Shown piece by piece: positions 51,088 through 61,711 of a stretch of 64,000 nt of DNA (its first letter is position 1; each line of letters opens with the position of its first letter). Under the pieces are notes generated by a model. That model did not search any database and had not been told where the DNA came from. It saw only the letters and a program-made list of their open reading frames with translations. A program made the position numbers and the translations under genes. Location of the stretch: contig CM049320.1 in NCBI GenBank assembly GCA_026874595.1, positions 172,001-236,000 of the forward strand. Direction: 5' to 3'. This stretch comes from Sipunculus nudus (lineage: Eukaryota; Annelida; Sipuncula; Golfingiida; Sipunculidae).

Positions 51088-52665
51088 ATGGGGGATCGCC
51101 TAGCATACACACGCCATCGCCAGGATGTCTTCAGTCTTTTCACTGGTCCACCGGGTAACAGTTACCGTTTTATGCCTTCCGATGGGAATTTCTTTTCTAA
51201 CAGGTTACGACAGAGGGGAGTGACGTGGCGAGAAGAACACATAGTTGTAGACAAATGCTCAATGTGTGCAGACGATTACCTGTACCATCACAACAGACGG
51301 GGCAGGTTATACTGCCCCACGTGTCAAGAGACAGAACTGAGGGCACTGCTCACAACCGAGAAAACCTACGATTTGGGGCAAGGGATAACGTTCAGGTGGC
51401 GGCCGTTGTTACGTCATGGAGATACAGTGTTGTTTCGACATAGAGACAAGACAATCCACGTGGAAGGCTTCGGTTCCGTGTTGCGGGCCCTGGTCGGACA
51501 TCTCGACAGGATGCTGTCTGATGCTCAAAAGGCTAACCGCAGCTTGACCGGTTGGATATACCCTAATGTCTCCGGTATATGTAAATCTTTGCATATCCAG
51601 ATGGACCCGTATGGCACTGTGTCATTCTACGACCGCATTTACAAGGATGACGCGCGTTTCACAATGCAGGTGGCGGCCCACAGGGATGAGACGATATCGC
51701 TGACGACAGAAGTACTGTTCCAATTGTTGGAGCACGTGATCACCGATTACCAGGATGTAACCATTTACAGCTGGAATCCTCCGGCGGTGTCTTATGACAA
51801 CATTGTAGACGCAGTGCCGGGATATCCAGGGCAGCATGCCCACGCGAACACGGGTGATACTACTGAAGCGGGTGTTGACAGTGTGGCGGGACCATCAGAC
51901 GGTGTCGTACCTTTTGACGGCAGGTTCTTTCGAGGTCATGTACGAGGATATGACATACTTTACGACCGCGAGAAGATGGTAGTGATACAGTGCGCGAGGT
52001 GCAACCCGGATTACGAAAGTGTGTTTGATGACGTACGGGAATACTGCCCTATATGCGACCAGAGTGAGTTGGAGTATCTGTTCACATGTGAGGAATTCTT
52101 CAACTTCCTACCGTCTTCCACTCCCGAATCTGATTGGATACATTTTCTCTGGGAACCGTACAGGCGTTTCAAGGGCAGGGTAGGGTTGATAGGACAGAAC
52201 AAAGATGTACAAATACCAGGAATACTCGCCATGCTGGAGGATAATAATCTGACCGGTGATTTAGACGTTTTGTTCCTGGCCGCTCAAAAGGAAAACTGCC
52301 GCATAAACGCACTGTTTCGCTATAATCGAAAAAGGTATAATCAAATGCACGACCTTCAACTTTCGATGGACCCGGACGGTACGATAACGTTTTATGGACC
52401 TTTGGTAACGCGGTATATCTTCGACACCGACGGGGTACAGGAGACCATACAACCCGACATTTTGAATGCGCTATCGATCAAGGCCTGGGATCTTGTATCA
52501 TTACTTAACACAATGATCAGGCACTACCCGCCGAGAGACTTGTCGGGTACGATGTACACTTATCCTCGGTTGTTCCCTGAGAAAACTGAGGTTGAAAAGT
52601 ACGAAGAAGAGCAGATGGATGATGACGATGCTGACGATGATGAGGAGATAAATGAAGACCATTAA
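51088..52665 (+). CDS. duplicated zinc-ribbon protein, family D copy 1
   Basis: A 525-residue protein made of two homologous halves. Each half has a DGxFF start, a Cys pair (KCSMC or QCARC), a second pair (YCPTC or YCPIC) about 25 residues on, a W-R/E-P segment, then DP-x-GT-x-x-FY and a helix (SLTTEVLFQLLEHVITDY or SIKAWDLVSLLNTMIRHY). The four Cys suggest a zinc ribbon. The later strand-helix part faintly recalls PC4-like folds. The C-terminal 25 residues are acidic (MDDDDADDDEE). Leader DNA resembles that of copy 2 but the TATA box is poor. Confidence 0.8.
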   Translation: MGDRLAYTRHRQDVFSLFTGPPGNSYRFMPSDGNFFSNRLRQRGVTWREEHIVVDKCSMCADDYLYHHNRRGRLYCPTCQETELRALLTTEKTYDLGQGITFRWRPLLRHGDTVLFRHRDKTIHVEGFGSVLRALVGHLDRMLSDAQKANRSLTGWIYPNVSGICKSLHIQMDPYGTVSFYDRIYKDDARFTMQVAAHRDETISLTTEVLFQLLEHVITDYQDVTIYSWNPPAVSYDNIVDAVPGYPGQHAHANTGDTTEAGVDSVAGPSDGVVPFDGRFFRGHVRGYDILYDREKMVVIQCARCNPDYESVFDDVREYCPICDQSELEYLFTCEEFFNFLPSSTPESDWIHFLWEPYRRFKGRVGLIGQNKDVQIPGILAMLEDNNLTGDLDVLFLAAQKENCRINALFRYNRKRYNQMHDLQLSMDPDGTITFYGPLVTRYIFDTDGVQETIQPDILNALSIKAWDLVSLLNTMIRHYPPRDLSGTMYTYPRLFPEKTEVEKYEEEQMDDDDADDDEEINEDH

Positions 52666-52934
52666 TCACGGGGGGAAGTCATATCGGAACCAGTATGTAA
52701 TGTACACATTTGTGTACACGAAATATGTTACACAGCATGCGGCAGACGGTTCATCGGAGGTTAAGGTGAGGCCTTGCGTAATCTGAGACGTGTCGTGAAC
52801 CACATGTGTCAGCAGATTATGTGGAACAACCCTGGAGCACGTGACTCACATATGACGAGGTCTATAAATTTAGTGACGGCGGGACAGTGATGTTGAGTTG
52901 GAGAGTGGAGCGGGTTGTTGAGGAGACGCCACGT

Positions 52935-52942
52935 ATATAAAC
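52935..52942 (+). promoter_or_regulatory. TATA box of family D copy 2
   Basis: TATATAAA follows CCACG about 35 bp before the ATG at 52972. A matching TATATAAAA lies before copy 3 near 54743. Confidence 0.6.
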
Positions 52943-52971
52943 GCTGTCCCAGGCAGCGCTGGGCATATACG

Positions 52972-54504
52972 ATGGGGGGCCTCCGTGCAGACACACGCCA
53001 TCGCCAGGAGGTTATCAGTATTTTCACTGGTCCTCCGGGTAACACTTACCGTTTCGCGCCATCCGGCGGGGCTTTCTTTGGTAACGTGTTACGACAAAGG
53101 GGAGTCAGGTGGCGGGAACAACACATAATTGTAGACAAATGCTCAATGTGTGCAGACGATTACCTTTACCGTTCCAACCACGACCATGCAAGGATATATT
53201 GCCCCACGTGTCAAGAGACAGAAGTGATGGCACTGTTCACAAACGAGAAAACCTACGATTTGGGGCAAGGGATAACGTTTACGTGGAGACCGTTGTTACG
53301 TCCAGAAGATACAGTGTTGTTTCGACACGGAGACAAGACAATCCACGTGGAAGGCTTCGGTTCCGTGTTGCGGGCCCTGGTTGGACATCTCGACATGATT
53401 CTATGCGAGGCTCAAAAAGCGAACCGCAGCGTGACCGGTTGGATATACCGACGTTTTCCGGGTATCTGTGAGTCCTTGTATATCCAGATGGACCCCTACG
53501 GCACTGTGTCATTCTTTGACCGCATTAACAAGGACGACGCGCGTTTCACCATGCAGGTGGCGGTCCACAAGGAGAAAGCGATATCGCTGACGACAGAAGT
53601 ACTGTTCCAGCTGTTGGAACACGTGATCACCGATTACCAGAATGTAGTCATTTACGGCAAGAAACCTCCGGCGGTGTCTTATGACAACATCGTAGACACA
53701 GTAACGGAATCCCCAGGGCAGCATGCCCACGCAAACACGGGTGATACTACTGAAGCTGGTGTGGACAGTGAGGTCGGACCATCAGACGGTGTCGTACCTT
53801 CTGACGGCAGGTTCTTTCGAGATAATGTACGAGGGTATGATATGTTTTACGACCGCGAGAAGATGATAGTGATTCCCTGCAAGACGTGCAACCCGGATTA
53901 CGAAAGTGTGTTTGATGGCGTACAGGAATACTGCCCTATATGCGACCAGAGTGAGTTGGAGTATCTGTTCACACGTGAGAGAACCATCGGCTTCCTACCG
54001 CATGGCACCGACACCTCGATTTGGGTATACTGCAAACCCCCCTGGGATTGGTGGATACACCTTAGATGGAAACCGTATCTGCGTTTCAAAGACAAAGTCA
54101 CGCTCGTAACAGAAGACGAGGTACAAGTACCAGGAATGCTCGCCATGTTGGAGGATAATATTCTGACCGGTGATTTAGACGTTTTGCTCCTGGCCGCTCA
54201 AAAGGAAAACTGTCGTATGAACGCAGTGTTCCGCTATAATCGGATAAACCATGATCAAGTGCACGACCTTCACATCTCGATGGACCCAGACGGTACCGTA
54301 ACGTTTTATGGACCTTTGGAAACGCTGTATTTCAACTTCCGCGACGAGATACAGACGATGATACAAACCGACACTTTGAATGCGATACCGCTCAAGGCAT
54401 GGGATGTTGTATCATTACTCGAGTGTGTGATCAGTAACTACCCGCCGAAAGATTTGTCGGGTACGATGTACACCTACCCTCGGTTGTTTTCTGAGAACAC
54501 TTAG
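52972..54504 (+). CDS. duplicated zinc-ribbon protein, family D copy 2
   Basis: A 510-residue paralogue of copy 1. The ATG at 52972 aligns with that of copy 1 (MGGLRADTRHRQEV). All eight Cys of the two zinc ribbons are kept (KCSMC, YCPTC, PCKTC, YCPIC). An insert with Trp (PPWDWWIHLRW) marks the second half. The protein ends at TAG 54502-54504, but the DNA beyond still encodes an acidic stretch like the tail of copy 1, so a nonsense change removed the acidic tail. Confidence 0.8.
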   Translation: MGGLRADTRHRQEVISIFTGPPGNTYRFAPSGGAFFGNVLRQRGVRWREQHIIVDKCSMCADDYLYRSNHDHARIYCPTCQETEVMALFTNEKTYDLGQGITFTWRPLLRPEDTVLFRHGDKTIHVEGFGSVLRALVGHLDMILCEAQKANRSVTGWIYRRFPGICESLYIQMDPYGTVSFFDRINKDDARFTMQVAVHKEKAISLTTEVLFQLLEHVITDYQNVVIYGKKPPAVSYDNIVDTVTESPGQHAHANTGDTTEAGVDSEVGPSDGVVPSDGRFFRDNVRGYDMFYDREKMIVIPCKTCNPDYESVFDGVQEYCPICDQSELEYLFTRERTIGFLPHGTDTSIWVYCKPPWDWWIHLRWKPYLRFKDKVTLVTEDEVQVPGMLAMLEDNILTGDLDVLLLAAQKENCRMNAVFRYNRINHDQVHDLHISMDPDGTVTFYGPLETLYFNFRDEIQTMIQTDTLNAIPLKAWDVVSLLECVISNYPPKDLSGTMYTYPRLFSENT

Positions 54505-54782
54505 GCTGAAGAAGACGAAGAAGGGCAAATGGATGAGGCCAGTTGAAAACGCGGAATGTAGTCATATGATCTCGTACCCCGGACGTGTTATCGAAACCTG
54601 CAGGTACCGTACACGTTTGTACATATACATATATCCGTCATGCCACCCGCTGTTCTGGTGATACACGGGGCACGTACAATAACAGACACACAGGGAGATC
54701 AAAGGGGGGGGACGGAGGTGCTGGTTGCTGAGGAGACTGTACGTATATAAAACGGCGTTCCAGGCACAGCCGTTCAGACAAG

Positions 54783-56012
54783 ATGGGGAATACATGTGGA
54801 GACCGATGCAGTTCCCCGGAGATCCCGAGTCCTGACGCAGGTCGGCCCCGCAACCCGGGGAGATACGAACCGTCAGACGGGATGTACTTTCAGGACAGGT
54901 TGCGAGAGATGGGATTGCAATGGCAAGAACGCATACTTGTGAGAGCGTGCCAGAAATGTCAAACATCTCCGGGCATTACAGTCCCCGACGACCGTGTCAC
55001 ATTCAAGTGGTACTGCCCCACGTGTGACGAGACGGAACTGACGGAACAGTTCGCAAAGGTTATAACATATCAAGTAGGGCAGGGCAAATGTTTCAAATGG
55101 AGGCCGTGGGCCGTCCGAGGCGATACTGTAATTTTGGAACAAGGCACAGAGCACGTACACGTCGGAGGTTGGGTTTTCGTGTGGAAAAAACTTGCCAAAT
55201 ATTTAGACCTGTTACTCAATGAGGCCCTAAAAGTAGGCGGCAGTGTTACAGGCTGGATATACGACATTGATGAGGGACTTGGTGAATCTGTGCATATCAC
55301 AATGGACACATTTGGTACAGTCTCGTTCCACGCGCGCTTAGACAAGAACAACGAATCATTTAAGGGAGACGTTGTGGTTGACCACGAAACCGCGATCTCC
55401 CTGACAACAGTGGAACTGTGCCAGCTTCTGGATAACGTGATATCCGATTACCAGAAAGTATGCTTTATCTGCACGCCATGGAGGCCTCCTGCTGTGTCTT
55501 GTGAACACAAGAGGGTAGGAGAACAGGCAGTGCGACAGGCGAAGACGGGTGCCCGTGAAAGTTACGAATGTGAGACAGAAATTCACAATGTGTTAAACGT
55601 GCCGGGTATGCTAGTCATGTTTGAGGACGAATTTCTGAGTAGCAATCTCAACGCTTTGCTGTTGATTGCTCAACGAGAAAACCGCAGCGTCACCGCAATG
55701 TTTCTCTATGAACGGTGGGTTTGTGACGATGACCATGTTTTGCACTTGTCAATGCATCCTGATGGGACAGTCACGTTTTACGGGTCTTTAAAACATGTTG
55801 ATGTCGGAGCCTGCGGGTACTATGCTAAGATACAAACCGACACTGCGACAACGATATCGTTGGCGGCTTGGCAGGTTTCAAAGTTGCTTGGGTACATTAT
55901 CGAAGACTACCCACTCAGGGACCTGTCTGGCACCATGTGCCCTTACTCCCCGTTTGTTCGCAGGCAAGACTCTGGACGAAGAAAAACAGGAACGGGTGGC
56001 ATAGGGACATAA
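54783..56012 (+). CDS. zinc-ribbon protein, family D copy 3
   Basis: A 409-residue paralogue. The first half is complete (DGMYFQDRL, KCQTC-like ACQKCQTS, YCPTCDETE, DTFGTVSFHARL, SLTTVELCQLLDNVI). The second half has lost its zinc ribbon and begins at NVLNVPGMLVMFED, keeping HPDGTVTFYG and SLAAWQVSKLLGYIIEDYP. The tail is basic rather than acidic. TATA lies about 40 bp upstream. It is the most diverged of the three. Confidence 0.75.
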   Translation: MGNTCGDRCSSPEIPSPDAGRPRNPGRYEPSDGMYFQDRLREMGLQWQERILVRACQKCQTSPGITVPDDRVTFKWYCPTCDETELTEQFAKVITYQVGQGKCFKWRPWAVRGDTVILEQGTEHVHVGGWVFVWKKLAKYLDLLLNEALKVGGSVTGWIYDIDEGLGESVHITMDTFGTVSFHARLDKNNESFKGDVVVDHETAISLTTVELCQLLDNVISDYQKVCFICTPWRPPAVSCEHKRVGEQAVRQAKTGARESYECETEIHNVLNVPGMLVMFEDEFLSSNLNALLLIAQRENRSVTAMFLYERWVCDDDHVLHLSMHPDGTVTFYGSLKHVDVGACGYYAKIQTDTATTISLAAWQVSKLLGYIIEDYPLRDLSGTMCPYSPFVRRQDSGRRKTGTGGIGT

Positions 56013-56023
56013 AACATGTATAA

Positions 56024-56097
56024 CGTCCCTGGGTGGGTTCGAACCACCAACCTCCCGATTAACAGCCGGACGCGCTAACCGATTGCGCCACAGGGAC
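56024..56097 (-). tRNA. tRNA-Asn (anticodon GTT)
   Basis: A complete 74-nt cloverleaf: GTCCCTG pairs with CAGGGAC, GCGC/GCGC D stem, anticodon loop CTGTTAA, T arm TGGTGG-type with TTCGAAC, discriminator G. It is close to animal cytosolic tRNA-Asn. It lies 12 bp after the stop of family D copy 3, on the opposite strand. Confidence 0.95.
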
Positions 56098-56176
56098 TAC
56101 ATGCTTTTTGTACATGAGTTTCTTCTGTTATCATGAACAGGTACTATTCCTTGATTTGATTGGCTGATGGAAAGTG

Positions 56177-56202
56177 TGACGTCACAGACGATCTTTATAA
56201 AT
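56177..56202 (+). promoter_or_regulatory. CRE plus TATA promoter of the FG-repeat gene
   Basis: TGACGTCA at 56177-56184 precedes TTTATAAA near 56194. The spacing is about 10 bp, shorter than the three other copies. Confidence 0.65.
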
Positions 56203-56358
56203 GCCTTAAATCCCAGCAATACATGTTGTTTTCTTTACAATCTGTTTATCAAATATTGGGTTCATGTGACACCAAACTATTTGTCAATACCGATCACGTG
56301 CCTGCGTAAGAAATATATAATAATGGTGCGTTTGTCTACAGTCTAGACAGTTGGCAAC

Positions 56359-57327
56359 ATGATGGCAAACGATACTCAAGAGCACAACGTGGCCGTGCCA
56401 CAAGAAACGACGTTACACATGGTCGTTAATGCAGGACTGTCATCGTTTTATTATACAATGGAGGATTGTTATTACAAGGCTAAATACATGAAATGGCTAT
56501 CTTGCGATGACCAGTTCTTCCTGTTTCTCGTATACGCCGAGCCCCGCCACATGCCAGATGTTATTGTACCCGTGAGTAATGGAGGTGACAAACCTTTGGT
56601 TGGGACACCCGCCGTGAGGTACAACTACCAAGACGAACGGATACTCGTGTGCAATAACACAACTGTGGCTGACATGGTCCGAGCCGCCCGAAAAGACACC
56701 AGCACCCAAGAGTTAATCAAAGCACGCTTGATCGCACTACTGCCACAAAAACTGTGCCAAAAGCGTAACGTGGAAATGAGGATTTTAGATGGGGATGGAT
56801 TCAGTCAGTTCCCCGTGGATGGACAATACATCGGAAACATTTGCGTGGCGATGAGACTGGATAAAAAACCAGGGGTAGCTGATAGCCCGGCACGCGTACC
56901 TGAAAATAAACCAGAGACTACGCCTGCATTTAACTTCGCTAGTGATGGTAAATCTACGGCGGGATTTTCGTTTGGTCAGAATGCGTCCTTTGGTAATGCA
57001 AATTCCACCTGGGGTACACCTATCAACACTGAAGCGACACGCAACACATCATCGAACGCAGGTGCCACATTGGGTACATCATCTAACGCAGCTGTGACGT
57101 TCCCTTCATTGGTATTTGGTTCACCACAAACATCACGTCCAATATTCAGTCAGCCTTTCAACGCGAGTACGGTATATGGTTCACCACAAACTTCACGTCC
57201 GATATTCAGTCAGCCTTTCAACGCGAGTACGACTTTCGTTTCGCCATTTAACAAGACTGTCACCACGACGTCTTCTAACTCGTCAGCTGGTTTATTCAGC
57301 AATCCATCCAAAATTCTCTTTCGTTAA
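56359..57327 (+). CDS. FG-repeat protein, nucleoporin-like C-terminus
   Basis: A 322-residue protein (ATG at 56359; a second ATG follows at once). Residues 1-175 form a mixed globular domain with no family I know. Residues 185-322 are rich in Ser, Thr, Asn, Phe and Gly with FG-type motifs (FNFASDG, FSFGQNASFGNA, VFGSPQTS, VYGSPQTS) and two 20-residue repeats. This is the composition of FG nucleoporins. It may mimic or bind the nuclear pore or transport receptors (inference). AATAAATAAATAA follows near 57390. Confidence 0.75.
   Translation: MMANDTQEHNVAVPQETTLHMVVNAGLSSFYYTMEDCYYKAKYMKWLSCDDQFFLFLVYAEPRHMPDVIVPVSNGGDKPLVGTPAVRYNYQDERILVCNNTTVADMVRAARKDTSTQELIKARLIALLPQKLCQKRNVEMRILDGDGFSQFPVDGQYIGNICVAMRLDKKPGVADSPARVPENKPETTPAFNFASDGKSTAGFSFGQNASFGNANSTWGTPINTEATRNTSSNAGATLGTSSNAAVTFPSLVFGSPQTSRPIFSQPFNASTVYGSPQTSRPIFSQPFNASTTFVSPFNKTVTTTSSNSSAGLFSNPSKILFR
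57116..57233 (+). repeat. ~60-bp coding repeat, two copies
   Basis: GGTTCACCACAAAC at 57118 recurs at 57178 and extends to CAACGCGAGTACG; 60 bp keeps frame. Confidence 0.9.
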
Positions 57328-57448
57328 ACTGGTGCGTGTGATACCACGTTTCCTGTATGTGCTGGAATTGCGTCATCAACATAAGGTATAAATAAATAAA
57401 TAACATTTTATATATAACAATATAAAGACACACTGAAGAGTAAACGTC

Positions 57449-57634
57449 ATGTCAATCACAGACATGGTCGACAACAGAATAGTCCGTGGTGCTGTATACG
57501 TCCTTCGCGCCGCCATACAAGAACTGCACGAAATAGGTGACGCTATCGCTTTACGCATCCATGAGGTATACGATAATTTTTATAACCTTTTCGACCAACC
57601 TGTTTTCAACAGAAGCGCACAGGACTATTCATGA
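57449..57634 (+). CDS. small helical protein, possible gene
   Basis: A 61-residue frame (ATG at 57449) about 40 bp after a TATATATA box. It looks amphipathic (IVRGAVYVLRAAIQELHEIGDAIALRIHEV). It has its own promoter-like box but no homologue that I know. Confidence 0.4.
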   Translation: MSITDMVDNRIVRGAVYVLRAAIQELHEIGDAIALRIHEVYDNFYNLFDQPVFNRSAQDYS

Positions 57635-59530
57635 TTAGTATTCAGGCATTTGGTGCGGGACATACGGTGAGGATATAAAAAAAGGGAATTGGTCTGAATA
57701 GCCCGGAAAGGGATCATTTGTTCCTTTATGCATCATGGGAACAACATATTTGGAGACAGTGATACAGACAGCGACACAGAATTGTGATGACGCAGGGAGG
57801 ATTAATGTAACACGTGTTACACATGTTGCTAATGTGATTGTAGAAACTGAAGCTGTACAATATATGCATATTCATATATATATACGTGTCATAAATACGT
57901 GTTTATGGATCATATATCTTTGATTAATACTGATACATTTAAAGGTGTCATTGTTTGGACGTTGTGAAATGTGAAAACGTAGATAGATCTGGTTGACATG
58001 TTATTTTTTACTGTTTATGTTTTGACATATACATGAATGTATTGTTGATTACTGGACCAAAAAAAGCGGATCCCTTGTACTGTATCATAACACAATACAA
58101 TATGGTATCCATGCAAACATGTGTCGTGTTATATGTATCAATAAAACGAAATTGACATGGTTCAACGTCATGATTATATGGCATGCATGGTGTTGTGCGT
58201 TTGTAAATATTAAAAACAAGTATGTGTTCTGTGACGCGACTGTGCATCGTCGGGTAAACAAGCGACAAACGACCTTGAAAACCCCTGCGCCTGACCTGTT
58301 TGTTCACCGGAATCTCAGACATGACGGAGTATGAGCCGTCTCCTTGAGTCACGGAAATGTAAGGAATGAAAACAGATGACGGACTGATTGTTGCCTATTT
58401 AAAGAACGGACGCCCCCATATTAATGTACATTAACCAACACGTTGGTCAGGTTGCACAGATAGCGGAAATACGTCCGTCTGTACAATGATTAGAAAGATT
58501 TGCAAGACGTATAGAATATACCTATCCTACGAAATATCTACACGTTAGGGGAGCGAGTATAGGCACATTGTAGGACGTTTTATACTGGTACGAGTGGGGG
58601 AGGGTAGGTATTTGACAATCCCGCACGAAGAACATTCCGGATATGTGATATTCCGAGCACACGCGCGGGCTATTATAATAGTTCGACTGATATGGGCTAG
58701 CACTAAACAGTTACCGAGCTACATGTATTACTTCAGAGGAATATGCAAGCAAATGGATAGGGTACGTTGACACATATCAGACGTCATGGGGTGCACAGAT
58801 TATGTGCAAAAAATTCATGTCATACACGTGCAGTGGAGAAGATATTTAGAGGTGGATGAAATAATATACATTTATCACACCGTCCAAAACCAAATCACAG
58901 GCGTGATATGACTTTGTGAGCTTCGATATGACACGACCGGAACATGTATATTTTCTCATGTTCACAAACATGACAGGTATGGAGAGAAAGAACAAACTGT
59001 AGGTTTCTATCAATTGTGTAACGATTGTTGAAACGTTGTGGCCTGTCGAACGACATATATCACAAATACTAAGATGGAAACATTGATAGCTGACAATATC
59101 CGACAAACAGACAGATATACTGACAAAGGTGCACAAGATGGAGACATTATGGCTTAACCAGGGTACGGGGAAGACTCGGCGGCAGAAAATAAGCTATAGT
59201 TTATGCATATGAGGTTTATAGTTTCGGATATGGCAACAAAAAAATATGTTAATGGAGGTTCAAATACAGCGACATCTAGCGGCCAAATCCGGAACATGTA
59301 AAATACTTTTCGATATCTTAGAATCAGACATAGGATGTAGAAGTTTCAAAAGGATTATTGCAAAACTGTGGACTGTAAATGGCGTTATGTAGGACGCAAG
59401 AACCAGCAAGCAGAAGAAATTGAGTAGACTGACAAACAGACAGACAGACTGACTCCTCATGAAAGTATATAATAAAAACTATTCAATCATTTAAACAATC
59501 TTCATATTTATCAATAAATACCTGAAATGT
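57635..59530. other. intergenic, no gene supported
   Basis: Short frames on both strands lack domains. The right boundary of the compact gene array is about here; composition becomes more AT-rich and gene-free. CTATTTAAAG near 58398 could be a stray TATA box. Confidence 0.5.
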
Positions 59531-59740
59531 ATACCCGTCATAGGTATGGGGGATCAGATATACCGTTTTGTTGAGACATAGGTATTCAATACTGTGGACG
59601 AACTGGCACTATTTTTGCAAATATGAGGACGAACAGGTCGATGACCTCATTCCTGGGGGCGAACCGGACCTGTGGAGAAACAAGTGGTTGGACGAAGAGA
59701 CGAGAACGAAATGGATTTGGGGACGAATCAACCTGTTCCC

Positions 59741-60033
59741 GTCTCAGACTTTCGCACTAAACTACTCAATGCTTGTGAATTTGCAAAGTCAAATATGAAA
59801 TCTGCACAAAGTAAAATGAAAACAAAGTATGACAATCACATGTAAGGTGGACGTTTGAGCCTGGTGAAAAGGTCTTTGCCCTACTTCCCATCCCTTGCAG
59901 ACCTCTGCAAGCTAGGTATTTGTGTCCTTACATTGTTGACAAGAAAATCAGTGATTTAAATTTCATACTGTTGACACCAGATAGGCGTAAGAAGAAACAG
60001 CTGTGCCATGTTAACGTGCTGAAACCATTATGA
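59741..60033 (+). pseudogene. integrase C-terminal remnant
   Basis: Two frames joined by a frameshift and stop near 59852 carry the features of integrase C-termini in this group: VSDFRTKLLNAC, then FEPGEKVFALLPIP and TPDRRKKKQLCHVN. The catalytic core is absent or unrecognisable. Confidence 0.7.
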
Positions 60034-60259
60034 CAGAAAAAGCACATGAGATGTTGTACATAATATTAATGCCGTAAATTGTGTAAACACTGACCCTAAC
60101 CTAGTTAAAGTAGATACTGATTGTAAGTGTGATGTAGACATTCTGGGTGGAACAGTACTACCAAAAAACTCAGACGTACTTAAAAACCTGGCTGCCAAAC
60201 TGTCACACCTTACCGCAGAACAACAACAACACCTCAAGAACCTGCTGCGGAATTATGAA

Positions 60260-61580
60260 CATTTGCTTAGTGACATTCCAACGCAAACTAACATATTGTG
60301 CCATGACGTCGATGTTGGCGAGGCAAGCGCAGTCAAGCAGCATCCATATAGACTGAATCTAGAAAAGCAAGAGTATCTACAGGATGAGATTCAATATTTG
60401 CTGGACAATCATTTTATTGAACCTAGTAAGAGTAACTTGAATTCACCATGTATCCTTGTGCCAAAACCTGATAGAAGTTACCGTATGTGCACTGATGAGC
60501 GAAAATTGAACTCTGTCACCAAGACTGACACATTTCCGATTCCGAGGATCGATGATTGTATTGATGGAGTCGGTAGCTCCAGAAATGTATCCAATTTTGA
60601 CTTGCTGAAAGGATTCTGGCAAGTTCCGCTGACAGAACGAGCGAAAGAAGTGTCCGCATTTGTGACGCCGCTAGGACTGTACCAGTATAAATTTATGCTG
60701 TTTAGCATAAAGACTCGCTAGCCACGTTCCAGCGCCTCATCCATATGGTTGTCATGGGTATTCAGGGCTACGACGCATGTTATGATGATCTTGTCGTGTA
60801 CAGCGACACCTGGGAGAAACATCTGCAAATTCTTCGCGACCTCTTTCAAAGACTCAGTGAAGCACGTCTGACCGTCAACTTAGTAAAATCTGAGTTTTGT
60901 CATGCACAAATAACATTTTTGGTTTATATTGTAAGGCAGAGTCAAGTAAAACCTGTTGATGCTAAGTACTATTTCTGCATTTTATCTAGACCAGAAAACA
61001 AAAAAGCAAATAATGCGTTTTTTGGAATGGTTGGATACTAAAGGAAGTTTTGTCCATTTTTTTCTGCTATAGCTGAACCTTTGACGAATTCGTTAAAGAA
61101 GAAACAAAAGTTTGTATGGCATGTTCAGTGTGAAAATGCATTTAAGAATTTGAACACAATTCTGCAAAGTTCAGCTGTTTTAGCAACTCCAGACTTTTCT
61201 ATACTTTTGAGTTAGCTGTAGATGCTAGTGATACTGCTGCTGGTGCTGTGTTGTTACAAGAAGCCAATGATAGCATAGATCATCCAATTTGTTATTTCTC
61301 AAGAAAGTTTAATGCAAATCAGAAAAACTACTCCACTATTGAAAAAGAATGTTTGGCTTTGATTTTGTCATTGCAACAATTTGAAGTTTATGTTACTTCA
61401 TCAGTTAAGCCTATCATTGTCTTCAGTGATCACAATCCCCTCACGTACATGAACTAGTTGAAGGGTTAAAAACAAATATTGTTGAGATGGAGTTTGTTCT
61501 TACAGGATTACAATCTTGAAATCAAACACATAAAAGGGAAAGACAATGTACGTGCTGATTGCTTATCGAGATGTTTATGA
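60260..61580 (+). pseudogene. reverse transcriptase and RNase H remnant
   Basis: RT motifs include SPCILVPKPD, RMCTDERKLN and FDLLKGFWQVPLT. A frameshift and stop near 60720 break the palm; after it the active-site region reads CYDDLVVYS, with the usual Tyr of YxDD replaced. A stop at 61039 and another frameshift near 61212 follow. RNase H keeps ELAVDASD, CYFSRKFN and EKECLALI, and the stop at 61455 interrupts it. The end HIKGKDN-x-x-ADCLSR is typical. Confidence 0.8.
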
Positions 61581-61711
61581 AATGTCGTAAACCAGATGTT
61601 TATGTAATGTTGTAAATAAGATGACTTTTCAGGTGTTGTAAAAATTTAGTGATTGTGATCGCAAAAAGAATTTTTCTGACAAAAGTTTATCTTTTCTTAC
61701 AGGAGGGGGAG

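Noticed and set aside
58008-58352. 114-codon minus frame and overlapping 71-codon plus frame
   Set aside because: Both are of similar length, overlap, and show no domain or promoter; one may be real but I cannot choose.
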